From Acidobacteriota bacterium (GTDB taxonomy: Bacteria > Acidobacteriota > Terriglobia > Bryobacterales > Bryobacteraceae), in the NCBI GenBank assembly GCA_947470805.1, contig CANIVU010000061.1, positions 1 through 49,451 of the forward strand: DNA of 49,451 nt, given 5' to 3'. The translations under genes and the position numbers were made by a program. Below are positions 16,824 to 26,765 of this stretch, in pieces. Position 1 is the stretch's first letter, and every line of letters starts with the position of its first letter. The notes below the pieces were generated by a model that was not told the DNA's origin, ran no database searches, and saw only the letters and a program-made list of their open reading frames with translations.

Positions 16824-17652
16824 GCGTTCGTGTGCTGGCGTCGCGCTTGATGTCGAGCCAGGCAACGTCCTCTGCCGAATCGGCGAAGCGCCGTTCGCCC
16901 GCGGCCAGGATCTCGGTGTCGGCGACCTTCGCCATCGGCGTATAGCGCGGGTGATGCGCGTCCTTATACGGATCGTTGCGGGCCGCGTTGTAGCAACAGA
17001 TCATCGACCACCGCGGATTCTCCGATTCGTTGCGATCAGAGCGGTGAAGCAAATTGGCGTGAAAGAACAGCGCGTCCCCCGGCGCCATTTCTACGTGAAC
17101 CAACGGCAAACGCGTCAGAATCGCATCCACTCTCTCCCGGTCCGCGCCCGCCTGGTCGCCGGTCAAAACATGGTCAATCCGCCCTAGTTCGTGCGAACCC
17201 GGGATCACCTGCAGGCAGCCGTTCTCCCGCGTCGCCGGATCGACGGCGATGAACACGCTGGTCAACAAAGGCGCCAGCACGCCGTTCTGATACCAGTAGC
17301 CGTAATCCTGATGCCACGCCCAGGCGCCACCCACCCGCGCGTCTTTCATGATCATCTTCGAATGATAGTGATAGACCTCCCCGCCCAGAATCGCCTCCGC
17401 CGCATTGACGATGGATTCGCACCGCGCGAACATCCCATAGATCGTATCTCCCGGATGGTTCCACAGGGACAATCGAACCCGCCCGCCTTCCCCATCGCCC
17501 CGCGAAAACGCATGCTCGTCGAAGGCCTTGTCCTCCTTCGCCGCCCGCCGCAACAACGAGATCTCTTCGGTGGAATAGAATCCTCGCACCAGCGTGTAGC
17601 CGTCGCGCCGGTACTGTTCCAACTGCTCCTGGGAAAGGGGTCCGTTCGCCAT
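16726..17652 (-). CDS. Phytanoyl-CoA dioxygenase (PhyH) family protein
   Basis: 308 residues of the Fe(II)/2-oxoglutarate dioxygenase PhyH family, which hydroxylate various small molecules; the substrate cannot be told. Iron ligands: His114 and Asp116 in WHQDYGYW, and His203 in LLHRSDRN. ENGCLQVIPGSH is the usual family block. ATG at 17652. The last 98 bases run antisense to the 3' end of the sensor kinase gene; the C-terminal tail there (about 30 residues) is low in complexity and may be non-conserved. Divergent from the Gfo/Idh gene with a very short gap. Confidence 0.88.
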   Translation of the reverse strand: MANGPLSQEQLEQYRRDGYTLVRGFYSTEEISLLRRAAKEDKAFDEHAFSRGDGEGGRVRLSLWNHPGDTIYGMFARCESIVNAAEAILGGEVYHYHSKMIMKDARVGGAWAWHQDYGYWYQNGVLAPLLTSVFIAVDPATRENGCLQVIPGSHELGRIDHVLTGDQAGADRERVDAILTRLPLVHVEMAPGDALFFHANLLHRSDRNESENPRWSMICCYNAARNDPYKDAHHPRYTPMAKVADTEILAAGERRFADSAEDVAWLDIKRDASTRTLNRPAADSPQYSAWRRRASSGPAAYRASLVST

Positions 17653-17680
17653 ATCAGTTGTGATGATACAGTGCTTGCTT

Positions 17681-18724
17681 ATGCAGCCGGTACGGATTGG
17701 AATGATTGGCTCGGGCTTTGTCGCCGGGTTTTACATGCAGGGATTGGCGAACGTCAACGGGCACGAAGTGCGCGCCTGTTACTCGCGCGACGCAGCCAGG
17801 GCACAGGCCTTCGCCGCCGAATGGGGCATCGGCGAATCGACCGATAATCTCGACGCGTTCATCCAGCGTGACGACATCGACCTGTTCATCATCGCTCTCC
17901 CCAATGAAGCCCACCTGCCCGTGTCGCTGGCGCTTTCGAAGCTCCGCCGCAACCAGGTCTGCACTAAACCCCTGGGTCGCAATCGCGACGAAGCAAAGCA
18001 GATGTGGGAAGCCGCCGCAGCCTCCGGAGCCCTTCACGGCTACGCCGAAACTGAGGTCTTCGCCCCTTGCGTCGTTAAGGCACGCGAGACCATCGTCAAC
18101 GGCGGCATCGGCCGCGTTCTCTGGGTCCGCTCCCGCGAATCCCACAGTGGCCCCCACTCCGCCCACTTCTGGGACATCGCCAAAACCGGCGGCGGCGCCA
18201 TGAACGATCTCGGCTGCCATTGCATTGCCGCCGCCCGCTATTTCTTCGGCAAGGAAGACGAGATCACCAAAGTCATGGCCTGGGGCGCGCGCATGGTCCA
18301 TCACGAAAAGACCGAAGGCGAGGACAATGCGCTCCTCCTCCTGCAATTCGCCAGCGGTGGCATCGCCCACTGCGAACTCTCCTGGACTACCAAGGGCGGG
18401 CTCGATCTCCGCAATGAAGTCCACGGCTCGGATGGCTCTATCTTCACCGACGTCACTCGCGGCACGCCCATCACGACGTTCACCTCCAAGGGCGCCGGCT
18501 ACGTGATCGAGAAGGCCGATATCGACACCGGCTGGACCCGCCCGCTCCCCGAAGAAGCCTTCGCCTACGGCTACCAGGCGGAAATGCGCCACTTCGTCGA
18601 GTGCGTAAAAAACAAAACCCCGGCGCGCGAGGACTACCAGGACGGATACATCGTCAACTGTGTCCTCGACGCCGGGTACGAGTCGATGAGGGAAGGGAAG
18701 TGGGTGGAGCTTACTTCAATTTAA
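17681..18724 (+). CDS. Gfo/Idh/MocA family oxidoreductase
   Basis: NAD(P)-dependent sugar-type dehydrogenase of 347 residues from ATG 17681. N-terminal Rossmann fold with IGMIGSGFVAGF; the CTKPLGRN block carries the EKP-like catalytic lysine region; the C-terminal domain holds DLGCHCIAAARYF. GTG 17660 or ATG 17663 would add six or seven residues, but 17681 places the start directly before the Rossmann strand. No clear ribosome binding site. Substrate unknown; with the PhyH neighbour it could serve catabolism of a plant or sugar compound, a weak guess. Its 3' end overlaps the convergent DUF2911 gene by 14 bases. Confidence 0.88.
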   Translation: MQPVRIGMIGSGFVAGFYMQGLANVNGHEVRACYSRDAARAQAFAAEWGIGESTDNLDAFIQRDDIDLFIIALPNEAHLPVSLALSKLRRNQVCTKPLGRNRDEAKQMWEAAAASGALHGYAETEVFAPCVVKARETIVNGGIGRVLWVRSRESHSGPHSAHFWDIAKTGGGAMNDLGCHCIAAARYFFGKEDEITKVMAWGARMVHHEKTEGEDNALLLLQFASGGIAHCELSWTTKGGLDLRNEVHGSDGSIFTDVTRGTPITTFTSKGAGYVIEKADIDTGWTRPLPEEAFAYGYQAEMRHFVECVKNKTPAREDYQDGYIVNCVLDAGYESMREGKWVELTSI

Positions 18725-19214
18725 GCGGCACGCTGGCCGACGTTTCTTCCCACTCAAGCGTCAGGTCTTTGCCCGTCAACGTCATCTTGTACGATTCCAC
18801 CGGCGCCACTTTCTTAATCTTCATCTTCGTGCGGCCCAGGTCCATTTCCGGCTTGTAGGTCAGGCCCCACTGGCCAGTCTGCTTGTTCACAATCAGCGTC
18901 CACGCATCGGCCGATTCCAACTGCACGAACAGCGTGTAGTCGCCCGCCGGAACGGTCAGGTCACCCAGAACAATATCGGCATCGGTGTGCAGCGCCGTGG
19001 CTTCATTGGCGCCCGCGCGCCACACTTTTCCGAACGGCTCCAAACCGCCGAAAATCTTCCGCCCCTTCATGGAGGGCGAGTGGTACTTGATCGAAACCGT
19101 TTTGCCGTTCAGCGAAACGTTGGTTTCCGCCGGAGGGCTGGCGCGTTGTTTCTTCTTTTGCTCCTGGGAAAACAGAAGCGTGGCCGCGAGAAGGAATAGG
19201 GAAAGGGTACGCAT
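18711..19214 (-). CDS. DUF2911 domain protein, exported
   Basis: 167 residues with an N-terminal signal-like segment (MRTLSLFLLAATLLFSQ) followed by a DUF2911 domain: VSIKYHSPSMKGRKIFG, PFGKVWRAGANEAT, PAGDYTLFV and QWGLTYKPEMDLGR are typical blocks. Function of the family is unknown; such proteins are common in Acidobacteriota and Bacteroidota. ATG 19214 was chosen because the signal peptide begins there; the frame extends to 19262 without signal character. It follows the Uma2 gene by 10 bases and is probably co-transcribed from the purA side. Confidence 0.85.
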   Translation of the reverse strand: MRTLSLFLLAATLLFSQEQKKKQRASPPAETNVSLNGKTVSIKYHSPSMKGRKIFGGLEPFGKVWRAGANEATALHTDADIVLGDLTVPAGDYTLFVQLESADAWTLIVNKQTGQWGLTYKPEMDLGRTKMKIKKVAPVESYKMTLTGKDLTLEWEETSASVPLKLK

Positions 19215-19224
19215 GTACCCATTA

Positions 19225-19806
19225 TTATGGCTGTTCGGCAAGTTCGAACGGCACATTCGCATAGATCTGCCGCAGCGGAACCGAAATGTTAACGCTCGCC
19301 AGTTCCAATACCGCGTCCTCGCCCAGGAACTGCGTCAACTCCCACTCCCCATCGGCGCGCCGCCGGTGGCGGTCAATGCCGAAGCTATCCTGCTCCACCA
19401 GAACATACTCTTCCAGGCTGGGGATCTGCCGGTAATGCGCAAACTTGCCAATACAGTCATACCGCCGAGTAGACGGGGACAGAACCTCAAAAACCACTTT
19501 CGGGTTCGTCGCCGACATGCCGCCCACTAATCCCAGCGGTCCGCAAACGATGGACAAATCCGGATACGTATAAAGCCCCGACGCCTCCACCAGCACCCGC
19601 AAATCAGACGAATACGCAATACACGACGTGCCGTTTAGCCGCGGCGCCAGAGCCGCGGCTAAATTCACTTGAATAATGGAATGGGCCGGCGAACCTCCGC
19701 TCATCGCGAAGACCTGCCCCTGATGGAATTCGTACTTGGTCCCGAACTGGCGCTCCATCGCTACATACTCTTCGTACGTAAACCGGGGATGCGCCACAGG
19801 GGCCAT
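19225..19806 (-). CDS. Uma2 family protein (DUF820, PD-(D/E)XK nuclease fold)
   Basis: 193 residues of the Uma2/DUF820 family, a restriction-endonuclease-like fold of unknown biological role. Core residues are visible: PDLSIV (the Asp) and VVFEVLSPST (the Glu of the E-x-K-like strand), followed by YRQIPSLEEYVLV. N-terminal TYEEYVAMER and GQVFAMSGGSPAHS are family hallmarks. The ATG is 6 bases after the purA stop and the gene runs on into DUF2911, so it seems to be carried in the purA transcript. Activity on DNA is not proven for most members. Confidence 0.88.
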   Translation of the reverse strand: MAPVAHPRFTYEEYVAMERQFGTKYEFHQGQVFAMSGGSPAHSIIQVNLAAALAPRLNGTSCIAYSSDLRVLVEASGLYTYPDLSIVCGPLGLVGGMSATNPKVVFEVLSPSTRRYDCIGKFAHYRQIPSLEEYVLVEQDSFGIDRHRRRADGEWELTQFLGEDAVLELASVNISVPLRQIYANVPFELAEQP

Positions 19807-19812
19807 ATACCG

Positions 19813-21138
<1,326 letters not shown>

Positions 21139-21873
21139 TTAGCGCGTTAAGCGGTCGAGTGTGGCCATGGCCGGTTCCATCCACCCGCTCGACCAGTGAT
21201 GGACCCGTTTAACGCCGTTGTCGTAGGCATGTGTAATGTCCAACGCGGCCATCCGCTCATGCGCCCCGCGCACCTCGGCCTCGAAATTCCCATACCCTGA
21301 TATCGCCAGTTTCAGCTTTTTCGAACCCGCATGCCGCTCCAATAATGTCGGCACGTGATACCCCGCAAAATTCTCCGCTGTCCCGTAGATCTCCCCTGAC
21401 CCATATTTCCCCGGTGCATCCAACAACAACGGCGCATCCCAAGCCGCCGCCGCCGCAAACCGCTCCGGATGCCGCAGCAGCAGCGTCACTGCCCCATTGC
21501 CGGACTTGCTGAATCCCAGCAGTAAAACCCGCCCAGGCAACCGGGGCAAAATGTCCTGCAATAGATAGGATTCCTGCGCAATCTTCGCATTCGTCGGATG
21601 ATCGGCAAACCACGGCAGATGCGAAAAGGAGGGCGCCGCGATCGTCACGTTATACCGCTTCACCCAGTTCAGCCGAAGCGCCTCATAGAACCCATCGCCC
21701 CACTGGCCGCTGATATTCGCCGTCACCGGAAGGATCAAAACGGTCCGGTCCGAACGCTTCCGCGGCCTCGCGATGCGCAGAAAATTCGCCGTCGCCTGCC
21801 GGGGGGATTCGATCGTTTCCACCTCGTAGGAAACCGGCGCAAGGGCGAGCGAGAGTAAACCGCGTCTGGTCAT
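21139..21873 (-). CDS. Alpha/beta-hydrolase-fold protein
   Basis: About 244 residues from ATG 21873, which has CGAGG eight bases upstream; the frame extends 16 codons further but without support. The nucleophile elbow is probably LLLGFSKSGNGA, and HHWSSGW near the C-terminus may carry the catalytic His. PVTANISGQWGD may form the oxyanion region. Substrate unknown; it could be an esterase. A short hydrophobic N-terminus (RRGLLSLALAP) may be a weak export signal. It lies just upstream of purA on the same strand and its start overlaps the divergent unknown gene. Confidence 0.7.
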   Translation of the reverse strand: MTRRGLLSLALAPVSYEVETIESPRQATANFLRIARPRKRSDRTVLILPVTANISGQWGDGFYEALRLNWVKRYNVTIAAPSFSHLPWFADHPTNAKIAQESYLLQDILPRLPGRVLLLGFSKSGNGAVTLLLRHPERFAAAAAWDAPLLLDAPGKYGSGEIYGTAENFAGYHVPTLLERHAGSKKLKLAISGYGNFEAEVRGAHERMAALDITHAYDNGVKRVHHWSSGWMEPAMATLDRLTR

Positions 21874-22381
21874 GACCGAAACCTCGATGGTATCCTTGTT
21901 TTCAATGCAGTTGTGCGACATTTACCAGGGGCTTGGCGACCAGGCGTTCCGAGATCTGTTGAAACAGATCTCGCTGGGCAAGCTACGTACCTACCAACTT
22001 TTTGAACGCTTGAAGGTTCGGCTCCGGCTGAACAAGCTCAACACGGAGTCGCTGGCCAAGTCAGCCCCTCGCCAGTGGGAGCGGATTGTGACGGAGCGCG
22101 ACGACGCCTTCGCGATGGAGTTGGGCCAAGCGGTACTCGTGTGCCACATGGACTGCATCATCGATGTCCTCAACCACCTGGAGATTCCTCACCAGGAAGG
22201 GTTCTTCGAAAAGGATGCCGACGTGTCGCAGTTCCTCACCGGCGACTGGCAACAGCGCGCCTGGGACGGCTTCAGCGACAAACACCCGAAGGCCGTGCTG
22301 GCGTTCTACTTGAACCACCTCGCATTGGAGATGACCAAGGATCCGGTGTTGTTCAACCCCTTGGCGACAGCGGCAAAATGA
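21872..22381 (+). CDS. Conserved-looking protein of unknown function, coupled to ankyrin gene
   Basis: Up to 169 residues, mostly helical and soluble, no signal peptide, no motif I recognise. Possible starts are ATG 21872, 21887 and 21905; none has a clear ribosome binding site, and 21905 would leave a short divergent promoter gap to the hydrolase gene. Its stop overlaps the ankyrin gene ATG (ATGA), and the same linkage continues to pheS, so the four genes to pheT look like one operon. Codon pattern matches its neighbours, which supports it being a real gene. Confidence 0.65.
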   Translation: MTETSMVSLFSMQLCDIYQGLGDQAFRDLLKQISLGKLRTYQLFERLKVRLRLNKLNTESLAKSAPRQWERIVTERDDAFAMELGQAVLVCHMDCIIDVLNHLEIPHQEGFFEKDADVSQFLTGDWQQRAWDGFSDKHPKAVLAFYLNHLALEMTKDPVLFNPLATAAK

Positions 22382-23040
22382 CCCCCGCGCAGGAACTGCA
22401 CGAAGCGATTCGCGTCGGCGATGAAGCGCGAGTCCATGCGTTGCTGGATTCCGATCCCGCTCTCGTGCATGGCGGCGGCGCGGCCGGCATGGCCCCGCTG
22501 CTACTGGCGATCTACACCAAGCGGCCCATCATGGCGAAGCTCCTGCTGAACTGCGGCGCGCGTTTGGACGTCTACGCCGCCGCGGCCATGGGCGAAACCG
22601 AAGCCTGCCGCCAGTTCATCAAGGCGGACGACGTCCTGCTCGAAATGGCCAGCTCCGATGGCTGGACGCCGCTCCACCTGGCCTGCTTCTTCGGCCACTT
22701 GCAAACGGTGGAGATGCTGCTCGAAATTGGTGCCGACGTGAAGGTGCGCTCCGCAAACGCCATGCACAACACCCCGCTGCATGCCGCCGCCGCCAGCCGC
22801 AACCAGGACATCTGCGCGCTGCTGCTATCAAGCGGCGCCGACGTCAACGCCACACAGCAGGCCCAATACACCGCGTTGCACTCGGCCGCGGCGAATGGCG
22901 ATTTGGAAATTGTCCGTCTGCTGCTGGCCCACGAAGCCAGCGCCACGGCCCGGAGCGAAAAGGGTGAAACCGCGCTCGACATGGCCAAACAGCGCGGACA
23001 CACCGCAGTAGTCGATTTACTGGAAAGAACAGCGCGATGA
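22378..23040 (+). CDS. Ankyrin repeat protein
   Basis: 220 residues made almost wholly of ankyrin repeats: about five to six, with clear ones at DGWTPLHLACFFGHLQTVEM, TPLHAAAASRNQDICALL, TALHSAAANGDLEIVRLL and TALDMAKQRGHTAVVDLL. It should be a protein-binding scaffold in the cytoplasm; no enzyme domain or signal peptide. An open frame reaches upstream to 22075, but that part lies within the preceding gene; ATG 22378 overlaps its stop. Its own stop overlaps the pheS ATG, so it is translated together with phenylalanyl-tRNA synthetase. Partner unknown. Confidence 0.88.
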   Translation: MTPAQELHEAIRVGDEARVHALLDSDPALVHGGGAAGMAPLLLAIYTKRPIMAKLLLNCGARLDVYAAAAMGETEACRQFIKADDVLLEMASSDGWTPLHLACFFGHLQTVEMLLEIGADVKVRSANAMHNTPLHAAAASRNQDICALLLSSGADVNATQQAQYTALHSAAANGDLEIVRLLLAHEASATARSEKGETALDMAKQRGHTAVVDLLERTAR

Positions 23041-24059
23041 TTGAAGCGAACCTGGAGGAATTGGCGGTCTCCGCCAAGGCCCGGATTGAAGCCGCCACCA
23101 CGGTGGAGGAATTGGAAGCGGTCCGCGTCGAAGTCCTCGGACGCAAGGGCGCCCTCGCCAACGTCTCCAAGGAAATGGCGAAGATGACGCCGGAGCAGCG
23201 GGCCACCGTCGGCAAGTTGCTCAACGCCGCCAAACAGGCCCTCGAAAGCGTCTTCGATGAGAAAAAGACTGCCTTCGACAGCGCCGCTCTATCCGCCCGT
23301 CTGGAGAGCGAATGGGTCGATCTCACCGCACCCGCTCCGGACCCCGCCCGCGGCGCGCTCCATCCGCTCACCCAGATCCAAACGGAAATTGAAGATCTCT
23401 TCGTCTCCCTCGGCTTCACCGTTCTCGACGGCCCCGAAGTGGAATCGGACGAACATAACTTCGACGCGCTGAACATCCCGGCCGATCATCCGGCGCGCGA
23501 CATGCAGGACACCTTCTGGCTGGAAGGCAACTGGCTGCTCCGCACCCATACCTCGCCCGTCCAGGTCCGCGGCATGCGCAAGCTCGGCCCGCCGTTGCGC
23601 ATGATCGCCCCCGGTCGCGTTTTCCGTAACGAGGAAGTCGACGCCTCCCACGAGCACACGTTCTATCAGCTCGAAGGCATGATGGTGGACAAGGACGTCA
23701 GCGTCGCCCACCTGCTCTACTTCATGAAGACGCTGCTCTCCGGCATCTTCAAACGCGACGTCATGGTTCGTTTGCGCCCGGGCTATTTCCCGTTCGTCGA
23801 ACCCGGCTTCGAACTCGATATTCAGTGCCTCATCTGCGGCGGCTCCGGCTGCCCGGTATGCAAGCAGAGCGGCTGGGTGGAACTGCTGCCCTGCGGCCTG
23901 GTGCACCCCAACGTGCTGCGCAAATCCGGCATCGATCCGGAAGAGTACGGCGGCTTCGCCTTCGGTCTCGGCCTCACACGCCTGGTAATGATGCGCTACG
24001 CCATCGATGACATTCGGCAACTGCAGGGCGGCGACCTGCGCTTCCTGCGGCAGTTCTAG
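23037..24059 (+). CDS. pheS: Phenylalanyl-tRNA synthetase alpha subunit
   Basis: Catalytic subunit of the alpha2-beta2 PheRS. 340 residues: N-terminal coiled-coil (about 1-90) that binds tRNA, then the class II core with HPLTQIQTEIEDLF, the HNFDALNIPADHPARDMQDT block, GRVFRNEEVDASHEHTFYQ (motif 2) and FAFGLGLTRLVMMRY (motif 3). The CLICGGSGCPVCKQSGW segment near the C-terminus is a cysteine-rich variant seen in many PheS proteins. ATG overlaps the ankyrin stop; pheT begins 10 bases downstream. Confidence 0.97.
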   Translation: MIEANLEELAVSAKARIEAATTVEELEAVRVEVLGRKGALANVSKEMAKMTPEQRATVGKLLNAAKQALESVFDEKKTAFDSAALSARLESEWVDLTAPAPDPARGALHPLTQIQTEIEDLFVSLGFTVLDGPEVESDEHNFDALNIPADHPARDMQDTFWLEGNWLLRTHTSPVQVRGMRKLGPPLRMIAPGRVFRNEEVDASHEHTFYQLEGMMVDKDVSVAHLLYFMKTLLSGIFKRDVMVRLRPGYFPFVEPGFELDIQCLICGGSGCPVCKQSGWVELLPCGLVHPNVLRKSGIDPEEYGGFAFGLGLTRLVMMRYAIDDIRQLQGGDLRFLRQF

Positions 24060-24069
24060 ACGAGGGGCC

Positions 24070-26352
24070 ATGAAGTTTTCCTACAACTGGATTCACGAAC
24101 TGGTGGACGGGTTCGATGTGCCCGCCGCCGAAATCGGCCGGCTGATCACGCTGAAGACCGCCGAGTGCGAAGGCGTGGAAGCCCACGGCGCCATGCTGGA
24201 CGATGTCTGCGTCGCCCGCGTGTTGACCGCCGAAAAAGTGGAAGGCACCCACCTCACGCTCACCACCGTCGACACCGGCCGCTACGGCGTCAAACAGGTC
24301 ATCTGCGGCGCGCCCAACTGCCGCGCCGGCATGCTCACCGCCTACTGGCCGCTGGGTAAGAAAAAGGTGCGCGGCGTCGAAAGCGATGGCATGTTGTCGT
24401 CGGCTGTTGAACTCGGCATCAGCCACGAAGGCGATGGCATTCTGGAGTTCTCGGGCGTCGAGCCGGGCGCTTCCATCGCCGGCCTCCGTCCGGATACGAT
24501 CGTCGAAATCGACAACAAATCCCTCACCCACCGGCCCGACCTGTGGGGCCACTACGGCATGGCGCGCGAAGTCTCCGCCATCACCGGCCGGCCGCTGAAG
24601 GACCCCGTCAATCTGGGCCTCCTGCCCACGGGCGATGGCGTCATGAAGGTCGACATCCGCGACTTCGCCCTCTGCCCGCGTTACTCCTGCCTGGTGTTTG
24701 AAAACGTCACCATCGGCCCCTCGCCGCTCTGGCTGCAGTACCGTTTGGAATCGATCGGGCTCAACCCCATCAACAACATCGTCGACGTCACCAACTGGGT
24801 CATGGCCGAACTCGCCCAGCCCATGCACGCCTTCGATCTGGATAAGATCACCGGCGACACGATTATCGTCCGCGCCGCGGGCGACGGTGAACTCTGCGAA
24901 GCACTGAACGGCGTGACCTACACGCTCGATTCGTCCAACCTCGTCATTGCCGACTCCGCCGGGCCCGTTGCCCTGGCCGGCGTCATCGGCGGCGGCCCAT
25001 CGTCTATCACCGCCACCACCACCCGCCTGCTGCTCGAAAGCGCCAGCTTCCACGCCTCGTCCATTCGCAAGACGTCCACCAAAGTGAAGCTGCGTACCGA
25101 CGCCTCCATGCGCTTTGAAAAGTCGCAGGACCCGGTCAACACCGTGCGCGGGTTGGCCCGCGCCATCGCGCTCCTCGAAATGGTCAGTCCCGGCATCCGC
25201 CTGGTTGGCGGGTTGTCCGATTCCTGGCAGCAAGCCGCCGCCCCGGCGCCCATCGAATTCACGCTCTCCTGGATGCAGCGCAAGCTCGGCCGCGATGTCT
25301 CGGAAGAAGAAGTGGCCGGCATTCTGGAGCGCTTGGCGTTCGGTGTCTCCCGTGCCAACGGCGTGTTCACCGTCATAGTGCCCAGCTGGCGTGCCACCAA
25401 GGACATCTCTATCAAGGACGATCTAGTGGAAGAAGTGGGCCGCATGATCGGCTACGCCTCCATTCCGCCCGTCGCCCCCAGCGTGCCCAGCCGCGTTCCG
25501 CCGCTTGAACCGGAGCGCGCCTTCCAGCGTAAGGTGCGCTCCACCCTCACCGCGCAGGGGTTCAATGAGGTCTACAACTACTCGTTCGTGAACGAAGCAC
25601 AGGCGGCGCAGCTGCAGTTGCCCATCGCCGATCACATCAAGGTGTTGAACCCCATTGCCGCTGGCCAGGAGCTTCTCCGCACCAGCCTGCTGCCCAACCT
25701 GCTGAAGAACATCGAACTCAATCGGCACAACTTCGAAAACTTCCGCCTCTTTGAAATCGGCCGCGAGATTCACAAGCGCGAAGCGTCGTTGCCGGAAGAG
25801 ATTCCCAGCTGTGCCATCGTGCTCTACGCGAAGGATGGCGACGGCAAGGCCGGTCTGTTTGAGTTGAAGCGGGTTGCCGGGGTGCTGATGCCGGGCTGCG
25901 AAACGCGCCCCGCCGAAGCGCGTTCGTTCGAACATCCCCATCGCTCCGCCGCTATCTGGTGGCAAGGCGAAGAACTCGGTCGCTTGTTTGAGTTCCATCC
26001 CAATCAGGTGGAAACTGGCCGGGCGCAGGTGCTGTATCTGAATCTGGTGAAGATGTTGGATGTGCAGCCGGGCGTGCAGAAGTACGTACCGCTCCGCCGC
26101 TTCCCGACCTCGGATTTCGACATCACCGTCTCCGTCGCCCCGCGCAGCCTCGTCGCCGATGTGCTGGCGAAGGTATCGGCTACCGCCGTCGATAATCTTG
26201 TAAATGTCAGCTATCTCTACGAGTATCTCGACGAAGCCAAAGGCACCAAGAGCCTATCCTTCCGCTTCACGCTCGGCGCCCCGGATCGTACGCTAACCAG
26301 CGACGAAATCACGAAGGCGCAGGAAAAACTGCGCGGCGCGCTCCAGTCTTAG
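24070..26352 (+). CDS. pheT: Phenylalanyl-tRNA synthetase beta subunit
   Basis: 760 residues, within the usual range. Domains in order: N-terminal FSYNWIHELVD with an EMAP/OB-type tRNA-binding domain (about 40-150, VICGAPNCRAGM), B3/B4 editing region (about 200-400), B5 domain, the catalytic-like core (about 480-680, FNEVYNYSF), and a C-terminal FDX-ACB anticodon-binding domain (RRFPTSDFDITV, LSFRFTLGAPDRTLT). ATG 24070 has GAGGGG at 24062-24067. Convergent with the NTF2-like gene, only 1 base between the stops. Confidence 0.97.
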   Translation: MKFSYNWIHELVDGFDVPAAEIGRLITLKTAECEGVEAHGAMLDDVCVARVLTAEKVEGTHLTLTTVDTGRYGVKQVICGAPNCRAGMLTAYWPLGKKKVRGVESDGMLSSAVELGISHEGDGILEFSGVEPGASIAGLRPDTIVEIDNKSLTHRPDLWGHYGMAREVSAITGRPLKDPVNLGLLPTGDGVMKVDIRDFALCPRYSCLVFENVTIGPSPLWLQYRLESIGLNPINNIVDVTNWVMAELAQPMHAFDLDKITGDTIIVRAAGDGELCEALNGVTYTLDSSNLVIADSAGPVALAGVIGGGPSSITATTTRLLLESASFHASSIRKTSTKVKLRTDASMRFEKSQDPVNTVRGLARAIALLEMVSPGIRLVGGLSDSWQQAAAPAPIEFTLSWMQRKLGRDVSEEEVAGILERLAFGVSRANGVFTVIVPSWRATKDISIKDDLVEEVGRMIGYASIPPVAPSVPSRVPPLEPERAFQRKVRSTLTAQGFNEVYNYSFVNEAQAAQLQLPIADHIKVLNPIAAGQELLRTSLLPNLLKNIELNRHNFENFRLFEIGREIHKREASLPEEIPSCAIVLYAKDGDGKAGLFELKRVAGVLMPGCETRPAEARSFEHPHRSAAIWWQGEELGRLFEFHPNQVETGRAQVLYLNLVKMLDVQPGVQKYVPLRRFPTSDFDITVSVAPRSLVADVLAKVSATAVDNLVNVSYLYEYLDEAKGTKSLSFRFTLGAPDRTLTSDEITKAQEKLRGALQS

Positions 26353-26353
26353 G

Positions 26354-26755
26354 TCAAACCACCGCGGCGATCTCATCGACGCGGTGGATCAGCCCATTGT
26401 CGTAGGTCACCCACATCACGGCGCGGATGGAGTATCGTTCGCCGTCATCGGCAAAGATACCGGTCTCGTGGAAGAGCAGCGCCGTTGTGTACCCGGCGTG
26501 GATCGTAGCGTCGATGACAGGACGCTGATCTTGTACCATGCCGAAGTTCCGGGACATGGCGTCGACGACCGCTTCCCGGCCATGCCATCGGCCGTTCATG
26601 CGGTCAAACCCTTTGATGTCGAGGATTACATCCTCTGTCATAAACTCGCCGGCTTTTTTATACTTACCGACGGCAATCGCTGCTATAACCGAGGGCAGAA
26701 CCGTGGACGTATCTGCAACGTCCGCGATTACGCGCTCGGCGTATTCGGGATTCAT
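26354..26755 (-). CDS. NTF2-like/SnoaL-like small protein
   Basis: 133 residues with the look of the NTF2-like (SnoaL/DUF4440) cone fold: an N-terminal helix pair, MTEDVILDIKGFDRMNGRWHG, REAVVDAMSR, then beta strands ending in MWVTYDNGLIHRVDEIAA. Such domains bind small ligands or act as hydrolases/isomerases; the ligand cannot be told. It follows alanine dehydrogenase by 10 bases on the same strand and is the last gene of that unit. Confidence 0.75.
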   Translation of the reverse strand: MNPEYAERVIADVADTSTVLPSVIAAIAVGKYKKAGEFMTEDVILDIKGFDRMNGRWHGREAVVDAMSRNFGMVQDQRPVIDATIHAGYTTALLFHETGIFADDGERYSIRAVMWVTYDNGLIHRVDEIAAVV

Positions 26756-26765
26756 TCGTAACAGT

